DNA from: a virus
Length of the DNA stretch: 20,905 nt
IMG/VR virus record: IMGVR_UViG_3300032315_001242
Coordinates: 1 to 20,905 of that record
Strand: one strand, 5' to 3'
The stretch's first letter is position 1. Each line of letters opens with the position of its first letter. A model generated the notes under the pieces. That model made no database searches and was not told the DNA's origin. It saw nothing but the letters and a program-made list of their open reading frames with translations. Positions 6,764-15,394 of the stretch are shown one piece after another. Made by a program: the position numbers and the translations under genes.

Positions 6764-7534
6764 TTAATATATTTCTTCTTCTTCATAATCATTTGTGTCT
6801 TCATCATTTGGTAGACTGAATGAATTTTTAACCGATGTATCTAAGTATTCAGAGTCAACATCATCTTTTGTTAAAACATACTCTTTTTTCTTAGTTTCTT
6901 CTCCAGTATCATAACCATCAACATCTTTCCAAAAATCTTTTAATTTTACATTAAATGGAGCTGAATCTAATGACCTTAACTCTAATTTCTCAACTGGTGT
7001 TGGATTTCTTTTAACTATTTCTTTTTCAAGCGTATCAATTTTTTTTGATAACACCGACATAGTGGCTAATTTTTGTTCTAGTTCATCAAACTTAGATAAT
7101 AACTGAGAAGTTTTTTGGTTTGCATCATCCGCAGATTTTTTAACCTCTTCACCACTTTGTACTAATTGTGTAACATCTACATCAACCTCATCTTCTTCTG
7201 GCATTTCAGGTGCCGCATCATCAGCTGGCATTTCATCATCAGCTGGCATTTCATCATCAGCTGGCATTTCATCATCAGCTGGTATTTCGTCATCAGCTGG
7301 CATATCCTCTGGAGTTTCACCAGTATTTTTTTCAGCGGTTTTTGAATCATCTGCTGGTGCTTCATCAGCACTAAAATCTAAACTATCATCAGTTTCTTCT
7401 CCGTCTTCTGATAAATTACCTAAGATTAATTTGTCATTATCTTCAGGTTGCTCAGTATAGAAACTATATTCTAATAACGTATTAAATCTTTTTAATTCTT
7501 CGCTTAATATTGTCTTGTTAAATTTCTTTTTCAT
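6764..7534 (-). CDS. Acidic repeat protein with a predicted coiled coil, unknown function
   Basis: I do not recognise a family. The 256-residue protein starts with a basic, helical segment (MKKKFNKTILSEELKRFNTL). A very acidic, Pro/Ala/Asp/Glu-rich part follows (about 30-120), with five near-identical hexapeptides of type MPADDE at about 78-107. A predicted coiled coil (about 122-175, heptad-like LLSKFDELEQKL) and a mixed C-terminal region ending in DYEEEEIY complete it. No membrane segment or signal peptide is visible. The composition recalls phage scaffold/prohead-core proteins or assembly chaperones, but no motif proves it. The start ATG lies one base after the stop of the 64-residue gene, suggesting translational coupling. 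A strong terminator follows directly. Confidence 0.8.
   Translation of the reverse strand: MKKKFNKTILSEELKRFNTLLEYSFYTEQPEDNDKLILGNLSEDGEETDDSLDFSADEAPADDSKTAEKNTGETPEDMPADDEIPADDEMPADDEMPADDEMPADDAAPEMPEEDEVDVDVTQLVQSGEEVKKSADDANQKTSQLLSKFDELEQKLATMSVLSKKIDTLEKEIVKRNPTPVEKLELRSLDSAPFNVKLKDFWKDVDGYDTGEETKKKEYVLTKDDVDSEYLDTSVKNSFSLPNDEDTNDYEEEEIY
7216..7305. repeat. Five tandem 18-bp repeats inside the acidic protein gene
   Basis: Five consecutive 18-base units based on CATCATCAGCTGGCATTT. The second and third are identical to the first, the fourth differs at one position and the fifth at a few. They keep the frame and encode the hexapeptide (M/I)PADDE. Near-identity at the DNA level suggests recent slippage expansion, so copy number may vary between relatives. 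Confidence 0.95.
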
Positions 7535-7535
7535 A

Positions 7536-7730
7536 TTAGATTAGTAATTGTCTACCGTCTTCGACTATTATTTTTTTATTTATTCTTTCAAGTATACTCT
7601 TATCATTTTTGATTACACAAACACCATTATCGCAATCCATTTCTTGTTGCTCTTGTGTTGTTTTTTGAGTATCAATTAAAAAGCTATCAATAGCATTATT
7701 AATCTTATTTTGATTGTTTTGTGTTTCCAT
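7536..7730 (-). CDS. Small unknown protein, 64 residues
   Basis: Not recognised. A polar, Gln/Asn-rich N-terminal half (METQNNQNKINNAIDSFLI) is followed by MDCDNGVCVI, with two cysteines five residues apart, and a basic C-terminal part. No membrane segment is seen. The gene is supported by its tight packing: its TAA lies one base before the ATG of the acidic protein, and ATG 7730 follows an A/T-rich leader 36 bases after the previous stop. The Cys pair could bind metal or form a disulfide, but that is conjecture. Confidence 0.65.
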   Translation of the reverse strand: METQNNQNKINNAIDSFLIDTQKTTQEQQEMDCDNGVCVIKNDKSILERINKKIIVEDGRQLLI

Positions 7731-7766
7731 AAAAAATATTTTAATTATTGTGTTTACTATAAATAT

Positions 7767-8177
7767 CTATGAATTGGTAAAAATTCTCTTTATATCTAGA
7801 AAAGCTAGTTCGTTCTTATCAATAAGAATAAATTTATTTTGATACTTAGACCAATCAATTTTTATTGATTTGTGGTCAACATTCCCAAGTGTATCTTGAA
7901 AGTCTTTTTCAATTAATTTATTTAATGCATTAATTGTATAAAGAGCATCGCCTTTTTTATGTATAATAATAGCATTTGGGAAGAGTTTTTTAAAGTTCAA
8001 CTTTTCACCTTCTTTAACTGTTACCTTATACGTTAAGATTGTTTTTGATTCGTCATTAATGTTTTGATAACGGAATACTCCATCACCTTTAATTCCAAAC
8101 GTCTTATCTAAATGTCCTAAGAACCAATCAATTCTTTCTGGGAATATAAATGATGCTAATAATATTGTTTTATCCAT
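7767..8177 (-). CDS. Unknown phage protein, 136 residues
   Basis: Function unknown. The 136-residue protein has alternating beta-like and helical segments. ILLASFIFPERIDWFLGHL opens it, ILTYKVTVKEGEKL follows, and a central DALYTINALNKLIEKD is a clear amphipathic helix. SIKIDWSKYQNKFILIDKNELAF comes near the end. The YTINALNxLI...IDWxxYxNxxIL pattern looks like a conserved family of large T4-like phages rather than random sequence, but I cannot name it. ATG 8177 overlaps the stop of the upstream gene by 8 bases, pointing to translational coupling and possibly to joint function of the two products. Confidence 0.75.
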   Translation of the reverse strand: MDKTILLASFIFPERIDWFLGHLDKTFGIKGDGVFRYQNINDESKTILTYKVTVKEGEKLNFKKLFPNAIIIHKKGDALYTINALNKLIEKDFQDTLGNVDHKSIKIDWSKYQNKFILIDKNELAFLDIKRIFTNS

Positions 8178-8766
8178 GGTCTATTGAATATAATATAGGG
8201 ATTAGTTTAACCCTATTTCCAAGCTTTTCAATTCTTGTTTTATATTCAATAAATATAACATCTTTATCTAAAAAGATATAACTTTTTTGTTTAATTTTAT
8301 CTGTTAGCTTATATTTGTTTAAACCAATATAATCAACCATTTCAAGGTTTATACCTAACATAAAATTATCAGCATAAAGATAAAGCATTTCATCATGTTT
8401 ATACGTTATTAAATTCGTTATTGATGATACTTTTCTGATTATCTTATGTAGTGTTTTTTTCTTTATTGTGAATGGGTCTATGAAGTAATATTTTACCTTA
8501 TCAAATATTATATTGTAACATAATTGTGTGAAGTAATATAAATCCTCCTCAAAGCTATCTCTTTTTTCTACACTCTTATAAGTCCAATATAAATTATTTG
8601 ATAACTTCTTATCAAAGATATCATAATCTGGATAGTGCTTATGAACATAATCCCACCCAATGATTAATGTGGGTAACCCATCGATTATTTTATCCATTGA
8701 GTTAACCACATTGAAATCATCTGAAACAGATATCTTTACCCTTGAAAATATATTGCCGACTTTCAT
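8170..8766 (-). CDS. Unknown phage protein, about 198 residues
   Basis: Function unknown. I choose ATG 8766 (MKVGNIFSRV...) over an in-frame TTG three codons upstream, because the TTG is part of the -7 promoter element TATATTTG at 8780-8773. Visible features are SMDKIIDGLPTLIIGWDYVHKHYPDYDI, a Trp/Tyr-rich SNNLYWTYKSVEKRDSFEEDLYYF and a beta-rich second half ending KLIPILYSIDHG. No membrane helix, signal or nucleotide-binding loop is seen. It is the first gene of the four-gene unit lying between the hub gene (stop at 8804) and the terminator at 6741-6757. Confidence 0.75.
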   Translation of the reverse strand: MKVGNIFSRVKISVSDDFNVVNSMDKIIDGLPTLIIGWDYVHKHYPDYDIFDKKLSNNLYWTYKSVEKRDSFEEDLYYFTQLCYNIIFDKVKYYFIDPFTIKKKTLHKIIRKVSSITNLITYKHDEMLYLYADNFMLGINLEMVDYIGLNKYKLTDKIKQKSYIFLDKDVIFIEYKTRIEKLGNRVKLIPILYSIDHG

Positions 8767-8772
8767 AAGTTG

Positions 8773-8803
8773 CAAATATACGAAATTATTTTAATAAAAA
8801 TAA
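8773..8803 (-). promoter_or_regulatory. Candidate Bacteroidetes-type promoter P3, possibly giving a leaderless mRNA
   Basis: The minus strand carries CGTATATTTG (box TATATTTG at 8780-8773), identical to P1 including the preceding CG. Twenty bases upstream is TTA (8803-8801) instead of TTG, so the -33 element is weaker. It fills the gap between the hub stop and the 198-residue gene. The expected RNA start (about 4-7 bases after the box) falls on or just before ATG 8766, which would make the mRNA leaderless or nearly so. Confidence 0.45.
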
Positions 8804-11800
8804 TTATATTGAATTAACGTATCGTTTAAAATCACCAACAGTCAAAGCATCACCTGGTGTTTTTTTGTTTGTTGTAGCTATTTTTGGATTTTGTTTTGAT
8901 ATAATTTCAGCTGAAAGGTTATTAGATTGTATAATAGTTGTGTCACTACCATTTTTAAATATTGTAAAATATGCTGGAAAGAAAACTAAACTGTATATTC
9001 CTAACTTGCTACCATTAGTAATATCTTTATTAGCATTTTTCCAAAACTCAAAGTACATATCGACTAATTCAAGTTGTTCAACCCCACTCATTTTTTGAAT
9101 ACTTTCTAATGTGTAATTAGGGCCTGGCGTACCACCTTTTTTAACATTATCTGATGTCCATTGAATAAGACCAGTTGCAAATAAAATTGAATTTGGTTCG
9201 TAAGTCTTTACAAATTTTTTAGTGGTTTTATATAAAGAATCGGCTGGATTCATTTCGCACTCGGCATCAAATATACTTAATATGTCATCCTCACTAATTT
9301 TCCATTTATCACATAATTTTTTTAATCTATCTCTAAATGCAACATTGTTATATAATTTACTTCTCTTAATTTTGTTTATATTATTATTAACACTAGTTGT
9401 AGACACCCCATAGTTAAATGGTAATAAATCTTTTTTATAGTATATACCACCTGTTTTTTTAACGATGATTACAGGATTCATATCTCCAAATTTACCAACT
9501 TTTAAATTATCTTTATCGTAGTAACCACCCTTTAATATCATTTCGCCCTTTTTTATTGTATTACTTATATTACCACCACCAACGTAAGCTTTTTTATCGT
9601 TATCGGTATTATAAACCAAGTTGACATGTGAAATTTCACTTGTTGTTGCGTTATCTGTATAAATAATTAAGTCACCAATTTCAGCTTTAATATTTAATTC
9701 TGAATCACTTAATAAAAAAGATTCGTAACCACTAAGTCCTTTTAAACCATTTGCTGCAATTTCTGCCGATAAAGCTGTTTTAGGAAAGCTTTTATCTATT
9801 TTAGTCATTAAGTATGAAGCAAAAGAAGCGCACCATGGTGAATTAGGTAATGCATGTACAAAACTTAAGTAGTCTTTATTTATAATTCCTTGTTTTTCTT
9901 TTTCATCATCTGGTGTAATAAATTTAATAAATTTATTATATTCATCATTAAAATATCGTTCTAAATCTTTTGTTTGAACTGTTGTACCAGTTATTGTTTT
10001 TGGATTTGGTTTATTAGTAGATAATATATTAATAAATAATTTTATATCTTTAACGTAATCAATAACTTTTCCTAATGGTTGATTAGTTGTTGAATTTGGT
10101 AAATTATAATTATTCAAGATATCTTTAAATAATTTTGTTACATCAACTAATGGTGTTTTATTAATTTTAACCCTAGTCCCAGTAAATGTTGTTGTCATAT
10201 GATTTGGTACAATACTATGTTTTACCTTTGTAACTAAATAAGCACCATGAAACATTGGTATATTATTTAATTGAAAGTACATCATTGGTTGAATCATTGC
10301 ATCACCAAGCATTTCTACTTCAGCCTTATAACTTCTTACCGAATAAATATTATAAAGATTTTGCCCAGCATAAATATTATTTGGGTTATTAACTAGTTGG
10401 TCTGTAATTGATAAAGACTCAATCGTTTCACTAAACTCTGCTTGGTCTAATCTAACATCTTTAAAGATATTTTGGTTTTGATGACCATAGTTTACCAAGA
10501 AAGCAGCACCAACATCTTCCCATGGTTCTGGAGTTTCGGTAAAATCTGAAGGCATTCTAGTGCCGTCTTTTGTGAAATCAAAGCCATCATTATCAAATTC
10601 AAAATTTTGATTATCTGAAAAGTCTAATTTTGTTGAGGTTTGTCCAATATAAACACATACAAATGACGGTCCAGTTTCAGTTAATTCATTTGCTTCATAA
10701 TAAGGGTATGGTTTAAATACCGTCATTAATTCTTCAGGCTTATTATAATTGATGAAATTTGGTAAGGCGATAAACTCCATATTATTATCACTTAGTATTC
10801 TACTAATCAAATCAGCTAAACTTGTATTACCAGAATTATCTAATAATAATTTAACAACCATAAATGGATTTATTGCTAATTGATTACCAATATCATGAAA
10901 TGCTCTATCAACAAATCTAAAACTATCAATTAATTTTGGGATTTCACCCTTATTACCTGTTCTATGTTCAGCAAGTTGTGTATCTTTTGGTAATCTCTTT
11001 TCTTTACCCTTACAACATTGAAAAAATAATTCAGTTGAATCGTTTTCTGAGAGTGAAATCCATTTATCGTTTATTTTTTTTAATGTACGATATATTTCAA
11101 ATTTTAAATCTTCAAATTTTGTATTAGAAAATTTATAAGTTGTTAATTCTTTATTTTTTGCTGCAATACCAGTAATAATTTCAGTAAGATAAATTTTTAA
11201 TTTATTCTCATTAATAGATACAGTTTGATAACTACTTATATTGTTATCCCAAATCATCCAAGAATTATTAATTATATACTTATAATCTTTCATCCATTTA
11301 ACAATTTGTTTCGATGCTTCTGAATCATCACTATATTCTATAAAATAATTATAATTAGAAAATGTTTGATAGCTATCTGAACTAGTTTCTTTTGGAAAAA
11401 TAATATAAAATTTATTTAGTTGTTTTATGTCATTTTCATTATTACTATTTTTTGGGAGATTCAAGTACCCGTCAAATTCATTAAACGGAATAGAAATGGT
11501 ACCATCTTTAGATGTTTTAAAATTTTTATTATATTCATAACCAACAGAAGATTTATTTTTAATATAAACAGGAACACCATCCGTTGTGGTACCAGTTAAT
11601 ATTTCATTATATGTTTTTTTCCATTCATTATCATTATTTGGTAGTACTTTGGTATTTACTTCAAATTTAGACCTATTATCACCAAACTCTTTAACAAAAT
11701 TTTTAAATTCTTGTATAAACACATCTTTAACCTGTCTAGGTAAATTAAGTATTATAGAATCAATTTTAGTATACTCTGCCGAATCAACACTAATATCAAT

Positions 11801-14800
11801 TAATAAACTTAACGGAGCTTGTTGTCCTCTATGATAATGTAAATATTCATCTTTTTTTGGTTTAATAAGCGGTTGTTTTTCACTTGATTTAAAAAGCGAT
11901 TGATTATTTGCACTGAAAAGAATTATATCATCATTTTGCTCATACCTATATAATAATCCACCAATAAACGCTGAATATAAATAAGGTACTTGTATAAAAC
12001 CAGTGTATATATTAAATACATTTTGTATGTAATTATTGTTAAATAAAGATTCCCCATTTTTTTTATTCGAATAAAGTCCATTCCAAGGTAAACAATGTAA
12101 AAACAAAAACGCTCTAGCCTCATTAGTTTGTTGAGCGTTATAAAATCTACTACCAAACAAACTATATACTTGAGTAGAATATGTAAAATTTACAAATGGA
12201 TATGAAAGTTGTTCGTTAGATGATAATAAAAATCTGTTCTTACTAATTTTAGGTCTGTTCTTTAAATCAACAAAAAAATTTTCCCGATTAAGTACGGTAT
12301 TATTATAGAAAACTGATTTTGTATTTGAGATATTATAATTAATATCTAATGTTTCACCAGATAATTTTTTATCTGATAGCGAACCATATGTATAAAATAT
12401 GTTACGACTTATATTCGTAAGTGCATCAGCTAATTCATCATTATAAAAAACAGTATAAAAATCACTTGATTGGTTATTAGAATTTGGATAGATAATCGAT
12501 GTAAAATCTTGTGCGCCAAACCTACCACTACCAATTTGAAACTTAGCCTTTTCCGCTGAAAATGGACTAGTACTTAACCCATCAAAGTTAATTGCTTGTG
12601 ATGACTTACCACCATTATTATATGTGTTCCTATCAATAATTTCAATAAAATTTATATTTTGAGTTGGTGTACTTTTTTGTTCATTATTCTTAATATTAGA
12701 TAATCTATATATTGGTTTACCCTTACTATTTGTATTGGTTCTTAAATAATCATCTATGTCACCCTCAACTTTATTAAATGGGAATGTTATTGGTAACGCT
12801 GCTGGATATTTACCATTCCATGCTGAATTTTGTTTTATATAATCATAATTATATTTATCATTACTCTTATTGAGAATCTTTTGTGAGTCACCAACTGTAA
12901 ATGGTTTATCTGTTTGTTCTAAATATTTAATAGCTTCGTTATAATTAGTGGTTAAGTATCCAATTATATTTTGATTTATACTAAATTTATCAAGAAGAAG
13001 TCTAGCATCATTTTGTGCAAAACTTTTAATTTCATCATCTGTTATATAATTACCATTATTACCAAATCCTAATAAACCAATTGCGCGTAATAATATTAAT
13101 GTTGCTATATCATTACCATTTGCATTATCATCCAATCTATCGTAAGGATTTTTTTCACCCTTATTGTAATAATTTGAATCTAATGGTGTAAATGCTTGAT
13201 TAATAATAGAATTATCTTCTAACAAATTTTTTGCCGAATCTTCAATTTGTTTAAGTTTTGTTTGCTGAATAATAAACAATTCCTCAACAAATTTAATTTC
13301 ATCAACATTGGATGGATTATCTAATGCTGTTGCTAAGTATTTTTCTTCACGATTTTCATAATATTCTGGCCAAGGTAAAAATGTATTTTTTTCTATAAAT
13401 TTCTTTGGTACATCAATACCAGTACCAGTGGTATTATTTTTAAATTTATTACTTAATTCCGTTGTTCTAATTTTTGATTTTTGAGATTGTTGAGATACCT
13501 CTAATAATTGTTGTAAGAATACTTCAACATTTGTTGTTAATAAATTAAAGATATTTCTAATTGTCATATCAAAACCTAATTCTTTTTTTAATTTATCATT
13601 AAGTTTAATTGCAATATTTGTTTTTGTTGTTTCTTGAATTTTCTCTAACTCTTTAATACTTTCATTTACTTCTTTTATAATACGAGTAAAGTTATATGAA
13701 TCAACAGGTGTTGTTGACGCATTACCATCTAATGCGTTTTTATATGGTGCTAAGTATTCATTAATATTATTATCAATATCTTGTTCTTTATATAATCCAT
13801 TACCAAATTTAACAAGCGATAACGCGTTATTTTTAAATTTATCTTTAATAAATGTGTTATCACTACTCGTAAATCCAGTAACATTTATTAATACATCAAA
13901 TGTATAACAAGTATTTTCTAATGAAATTTTTTGGTCACTCTTATAATCACCTAAGTTATTGTTAAATTCACTTTTTATTTTGTATAAATCTACTATAAAT
14001 TCATCATATATTTTTTTTGTTGTTAAATTATTGACTATTATATCATCCTTACAATTAAGAATTACAATGGCTAAATTTGGGTCTCCAAGATTAACATTAA
14101 TATTATCTTTATTTTTATTTATTATATAAGAATCAAAATTAGTTGTAAATTTACTAATTGTACCATCAATAAGTGTTAATACTTCAGTTTTTAATTTATT
14201 AATTAATTCTTGAGTCTTATTTAGTGCCATTACATCCGTATCGTTTGCTGTTAGCACTTCCTTTTTAATTAATTCATTTACCTCGCCAACTCTTTTTTCA
14301 AAAGTTGGTATATCAATAACACCTCTCGCTTTAAGTAACTCTTGACCTCTAGTTGTTAATGAAGCTGGTTTAACTAACCCCATTATCATATCCGATAACA
14401 TCGCATATGTATATCCAATAAATTGTGTTGCTATCTCAAAATTACCAGTTTGAGAATTAAATTTTGAATTAAATTTAATCAAATGAAGACAATAAACAAC
14501 TGGCTTACCATAATACCCTTTAATCTTAAGTCTAAATAAGGGATATGGAAGACTGAAGAAAACACTATACTTTGAATTACCTTGACTTTGAAAAATAGCG
14601 GCACCTTTAACATCAATAAAATTAATATTAACCATTGGTGTATATGATGAATTAAAATCAATATCAATACTTGTTATACCTAACGCTTCTTCAATTGGTT
14701 CATTTTGAGAAAACATATCAGTATAACTTGTTGTTAAATTTATGTTTTCATTTGCATTATCAGTTGACTTTTTTTCATTTGTTCCACCAATAAACTTAAC

Positions 14801-15067
14801 CGTAACATTATTTCCCTTTGTATTGATTACTGAGTTACCATTATTAGTTGTAAGTATTGTTCTAGTTTTTGCTTCAGTTTCTAATTCAACACTTATACAT
14901 AAATCCTCGAGTGGCACTGATATATTATAATTGTTTTCACTAAACATATCTTCACCAAGTTCTTTATTAAAAACAGAACCTGTGTTTGTTTGATTACCAA
15001 AACTATTTGGGTCTATTAAATTAAATCTTCCTAATTGTGTTATCGCATTATTCGTATTATCCGCCAT
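8804..15067 (-). CDS. Giant baseplate hub-like protein with two C-terminal cell-wall hydrolase domains
   Basis: A 2087-residue protein, probably the central baseplate hub with built-in lysins for penetrating the cell wall. Residues about 95-235 (GITSIDIDF...YGKPVVYCLHLIKF) look like a tail/baseplate beta domain. About 1200 residues of unrecognised, Asn-rich sequence follow. Residues about 1570-1635 (YSVRSYKAEVEML, MYFQLNNIPMFHGAYLVTKVKH, MTTTFTGTRVKI) resemble the barrel of gp27/gpD-type hubs. Residues about 1704-1866 resemble a CHAP/NlpC-P60-type peptidase, with Cys1746 (PWCASF), His1814 (SHVNLV) and possibly Asn1833 (GGGN). Residues about 1900-2050 resemble a lysozyme/SLT-like glycosidase, with Glu1936 in FDAECEMNP and GLIQ at 1966-1969. 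Its ATG overlaps the LysM-like gene by 11 bases. In T4 these tasks are split between gp27 and gp5. Hub and enzyme assignments are by pattern only. Confidence 0.75.
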   Translation of the reverse strand: MADNTNNAITQLGRFNLIDPNSFGNQTNTGSVFNKELGEDMFSENNYNISVPLEDLCISVELETEAKTRTILTTNNGNSVINTKGNNVTVKFIGGTNEKKSTDNANENINLTTSYTDMFSQNEPIEEALGITSIDIDFNSSYTPMVNINFIDVKGAAIFQSQGNSKYSVFFSLPYPLFRLKIKGYYGKPVVYCLHLIKFNSKFNSQTGNFEIATQFIGYTYAMLSDMIMGLVKPASLTTRGQELLKARGVIDIPTFEKRVGEVNELIKKEVLTANDTDVMALNKTQELINKLKTEVLTLIDGTISKFTTNFDSYIINKNKDNINVNLGDPNLAIVILNCKDDIIVNNLTTKKIYDEFIVDLYKIKSEFNNNLGDYKSDQKISLENTCYTFDVLINVTGFTSSDNTFIKDKFKNNALSLVKFGNGLYKEQDIDNNINEYLAPYKNALDGNASTTPVDSYNFTRIIKEVNESIKELEKIQETTKTNIAIKLNDKLKKELGFDMTIRNIFNLLTTNVEVFLQQLLEVSQQSQKSKIRTTELSNKFKNNTTGTGIDVPKKFIEKNTFLPWPEYYENREEKYLATALDNPSNVDEIKFVEELFIIQQTKLKQIEDSAKNLLEDNSIINQAFTPLDSNYYNKGEKNPYDRLDDNANGNDIATLILLRAIGLLGFGNNGNYITDDEIKSFAQNDARLLLDKFSINQNIIGYLTTNYNEAIKYLEQTDKPFTVGDSQKILNKSNDKYNYDYIKQNSAWNGKYPAALPITFPFNKVEGDIDDYLRTNTNSKGKPIYRLSNIKNNEQKSTPTQNINFIEIIDRNTYNNGGKSSQAINFDGLSTSPFSAEKAKFQIGSGRFGAQDFTSIIYPNSNNQSSDFYTVFYNDELADALTNISRNIFYTYGSLSDKKLSGETLDINYNISNTKSVFYNNTVLNRENFFVDLKNRPKISKNRFLLSSNEQLSYPFVNFTYSTQVYSLFGSRFYNAQQTNEARAFLFLHCLPWNGLYSNKKNGESLFNNNYIQNVFNIYTGFIQVPYLYSAFIGGLLYRYEQNDDIILFSANNQSLFKSSEKQPLIKPKKDEYLHYHRGQQAPLSLLIDISVDSAEYTKIDSIILNLPRQVKDVFIQEFKNFVKEFGDNRSKFEVNTKVLPNNDNEWKKTYNEILTGTTTDGVPVYIKNKSSVGYEYNKNFKTSKDGTISIPFNEFDGYLNLPKNSNNENDIKQLNKFYIIFPKETSSDSYQTFSNYNYFIEYSDDSEASKQIVKWMKDYKYIINNSWMIWDNNISSYQTVSINENKLKIYLTEIITGIAAKNKELTTYKFSNTKFEDLKFEIYRTLKKINDKWISLSENDSTELFFQCCKGKEKRLPKDTQLAEHRTGNKGEIPKLIDSFRFVDRAFHDIGNQLAINPFMVVKLLLDNSGNTSLADLISRILSDNNMEFIALPNFINYNKPEELMTVFKPYPYYEANELTETGPSFVCVYIGQTSTKLDFSDNQNFEFDNDGFDFTKDGTRMPSDFTETPEPWEDVGAAFLVNYGHQNQNIFKDVRLDQAEFSETIESLSITDQLVNNPNNIYAGQNLYNIYSVRSYKAEVEMLGDAMIQPMMYFQLNNIPMFHGAYLVTKVKHSIVPNHMTTTFTGTRVKINKTPLVDVTKLFKDILNNYNLPNSTTNQPLGKVIDYVKDIKLFINILSTNKPNPKTITGTTVQTKDLERYFNDEYNKFIKFITPDDEKEKQGIINKDYLSFVHALPNSPWCASFASYLMTKIDKSFPKTALSAEIAANGLKGLSGYESFLLSDSELNIKAEIGDLIIYTDNATTSEISHVNLVYNTDNDKKAYVGGGNISNTIKKGEMILKGGYYDKDNLKVGKFGDMNPVIIVKKTGGIYYKKDLLPFNYGVSTTSVNNNINKIKRSKLYNNVAFRDRLKKLCDKWKISEDDILSIFDAECEMNPADSLYKTTKKFVKTYEPNSILFATGLIQWTSDNVKKGGTPGPNYTLESIQKMSGVEQLELVDMYFEFWKNANKDITNGSKLGIYSLVFFPAYFTIFKNGSDTTIIQSNNLSAEIISKQNPKIATTNKKTPGDALTVGDFKRYVNSI

Positions 15068-15377
15068 ATAATAATTTGTATTTATTTACTTCGTTTTTAT
15101 ACCTATTAATCGCACTTTCGAACGGAAACGGTATTCTTATAATTGTTTGGTCTGGTATGTTAAACTCTAAGCCACCAAATTCTGGGTTAGCTTGCATAAT
15201 TAACCAACCAAACAATGGATTATTATAATACAAGTTACTGATTTTGTCAAGCCTTGTTTCACCTAACTTATAAATAATCCTTTTATCTGAAGTTTGTTCT
15301 GGTATATTAATACCAGGTAAGGGTTTAATATCATTATTTACCCTAAATTGACTGTATCTATCGTAATAATTTGGCAT
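15057..15377 (-). CDS. LysM-like baseplate protein (T4 gp53 / P2 gpX-like)
   Basis: A small structural protein of 106 residues, likely part of the baseplate. The core (about 34-84) reads IIYKLGETRLDKISNLYYNN...WLIMQANPEFGG...IPDQTIIRIPFP. This matches the LysM-like tail protein pattern: a G-x-R-L-D-x-I turn, a Tyr-rich stretch, an aromatic helix, a conserved Asn-Pro, and a closing strand with Pro. P2 gpX and T4 gp53 carry such LysM folds and work in baseplate assembly. Here the fold more likely mediates protein-protein contact than peptidoglycan binding. The gene lies 17 bases after the 1535-residue baseplate protein and its last codons overlap the hub start by 11 bases, so the three are co-translated. 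Confidence 0.75.
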   Translation of the reverse strand: MPNYYDRYSQFRVNNDIKPLPGINIPEQTSDKRIIYKLGETRLDKISNLYYNNPLFGWLIMQANPEFGGLEFNIPDQTIIRIPFPFESAINRYKNEVNKYKLLYGG

Positions 15378-15394
15378 ATATTATTTTATTTAAA

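Noticed and set aside
7177-7371. Minus-strand 64-residue frame with QLMMKC repeats
   Set aside because: It is the other-frame reading of the 18-bp repeats in the acidic protein gene; no start context or independent support.
7758-7765. TATAAATA, identical to the T4 late promoter, also at 20019-20026
   Set aside because: Both lie on the plus strand, facing away from all genes. The sequence is so AT-rich that chance hits are expected.
8767-8775. TTG start three codons upstream of ATG 8766
   Set aside because: The TTG is part of the TATATTTG promoter box, and ATG is the ordinary start.
9267-9274. Minus-strand TATATTTG inside the hub gene
   Set aside because: It lies in coding sequence, lacks the preceding CG, and has no TTG at 19-21 bases upstream.
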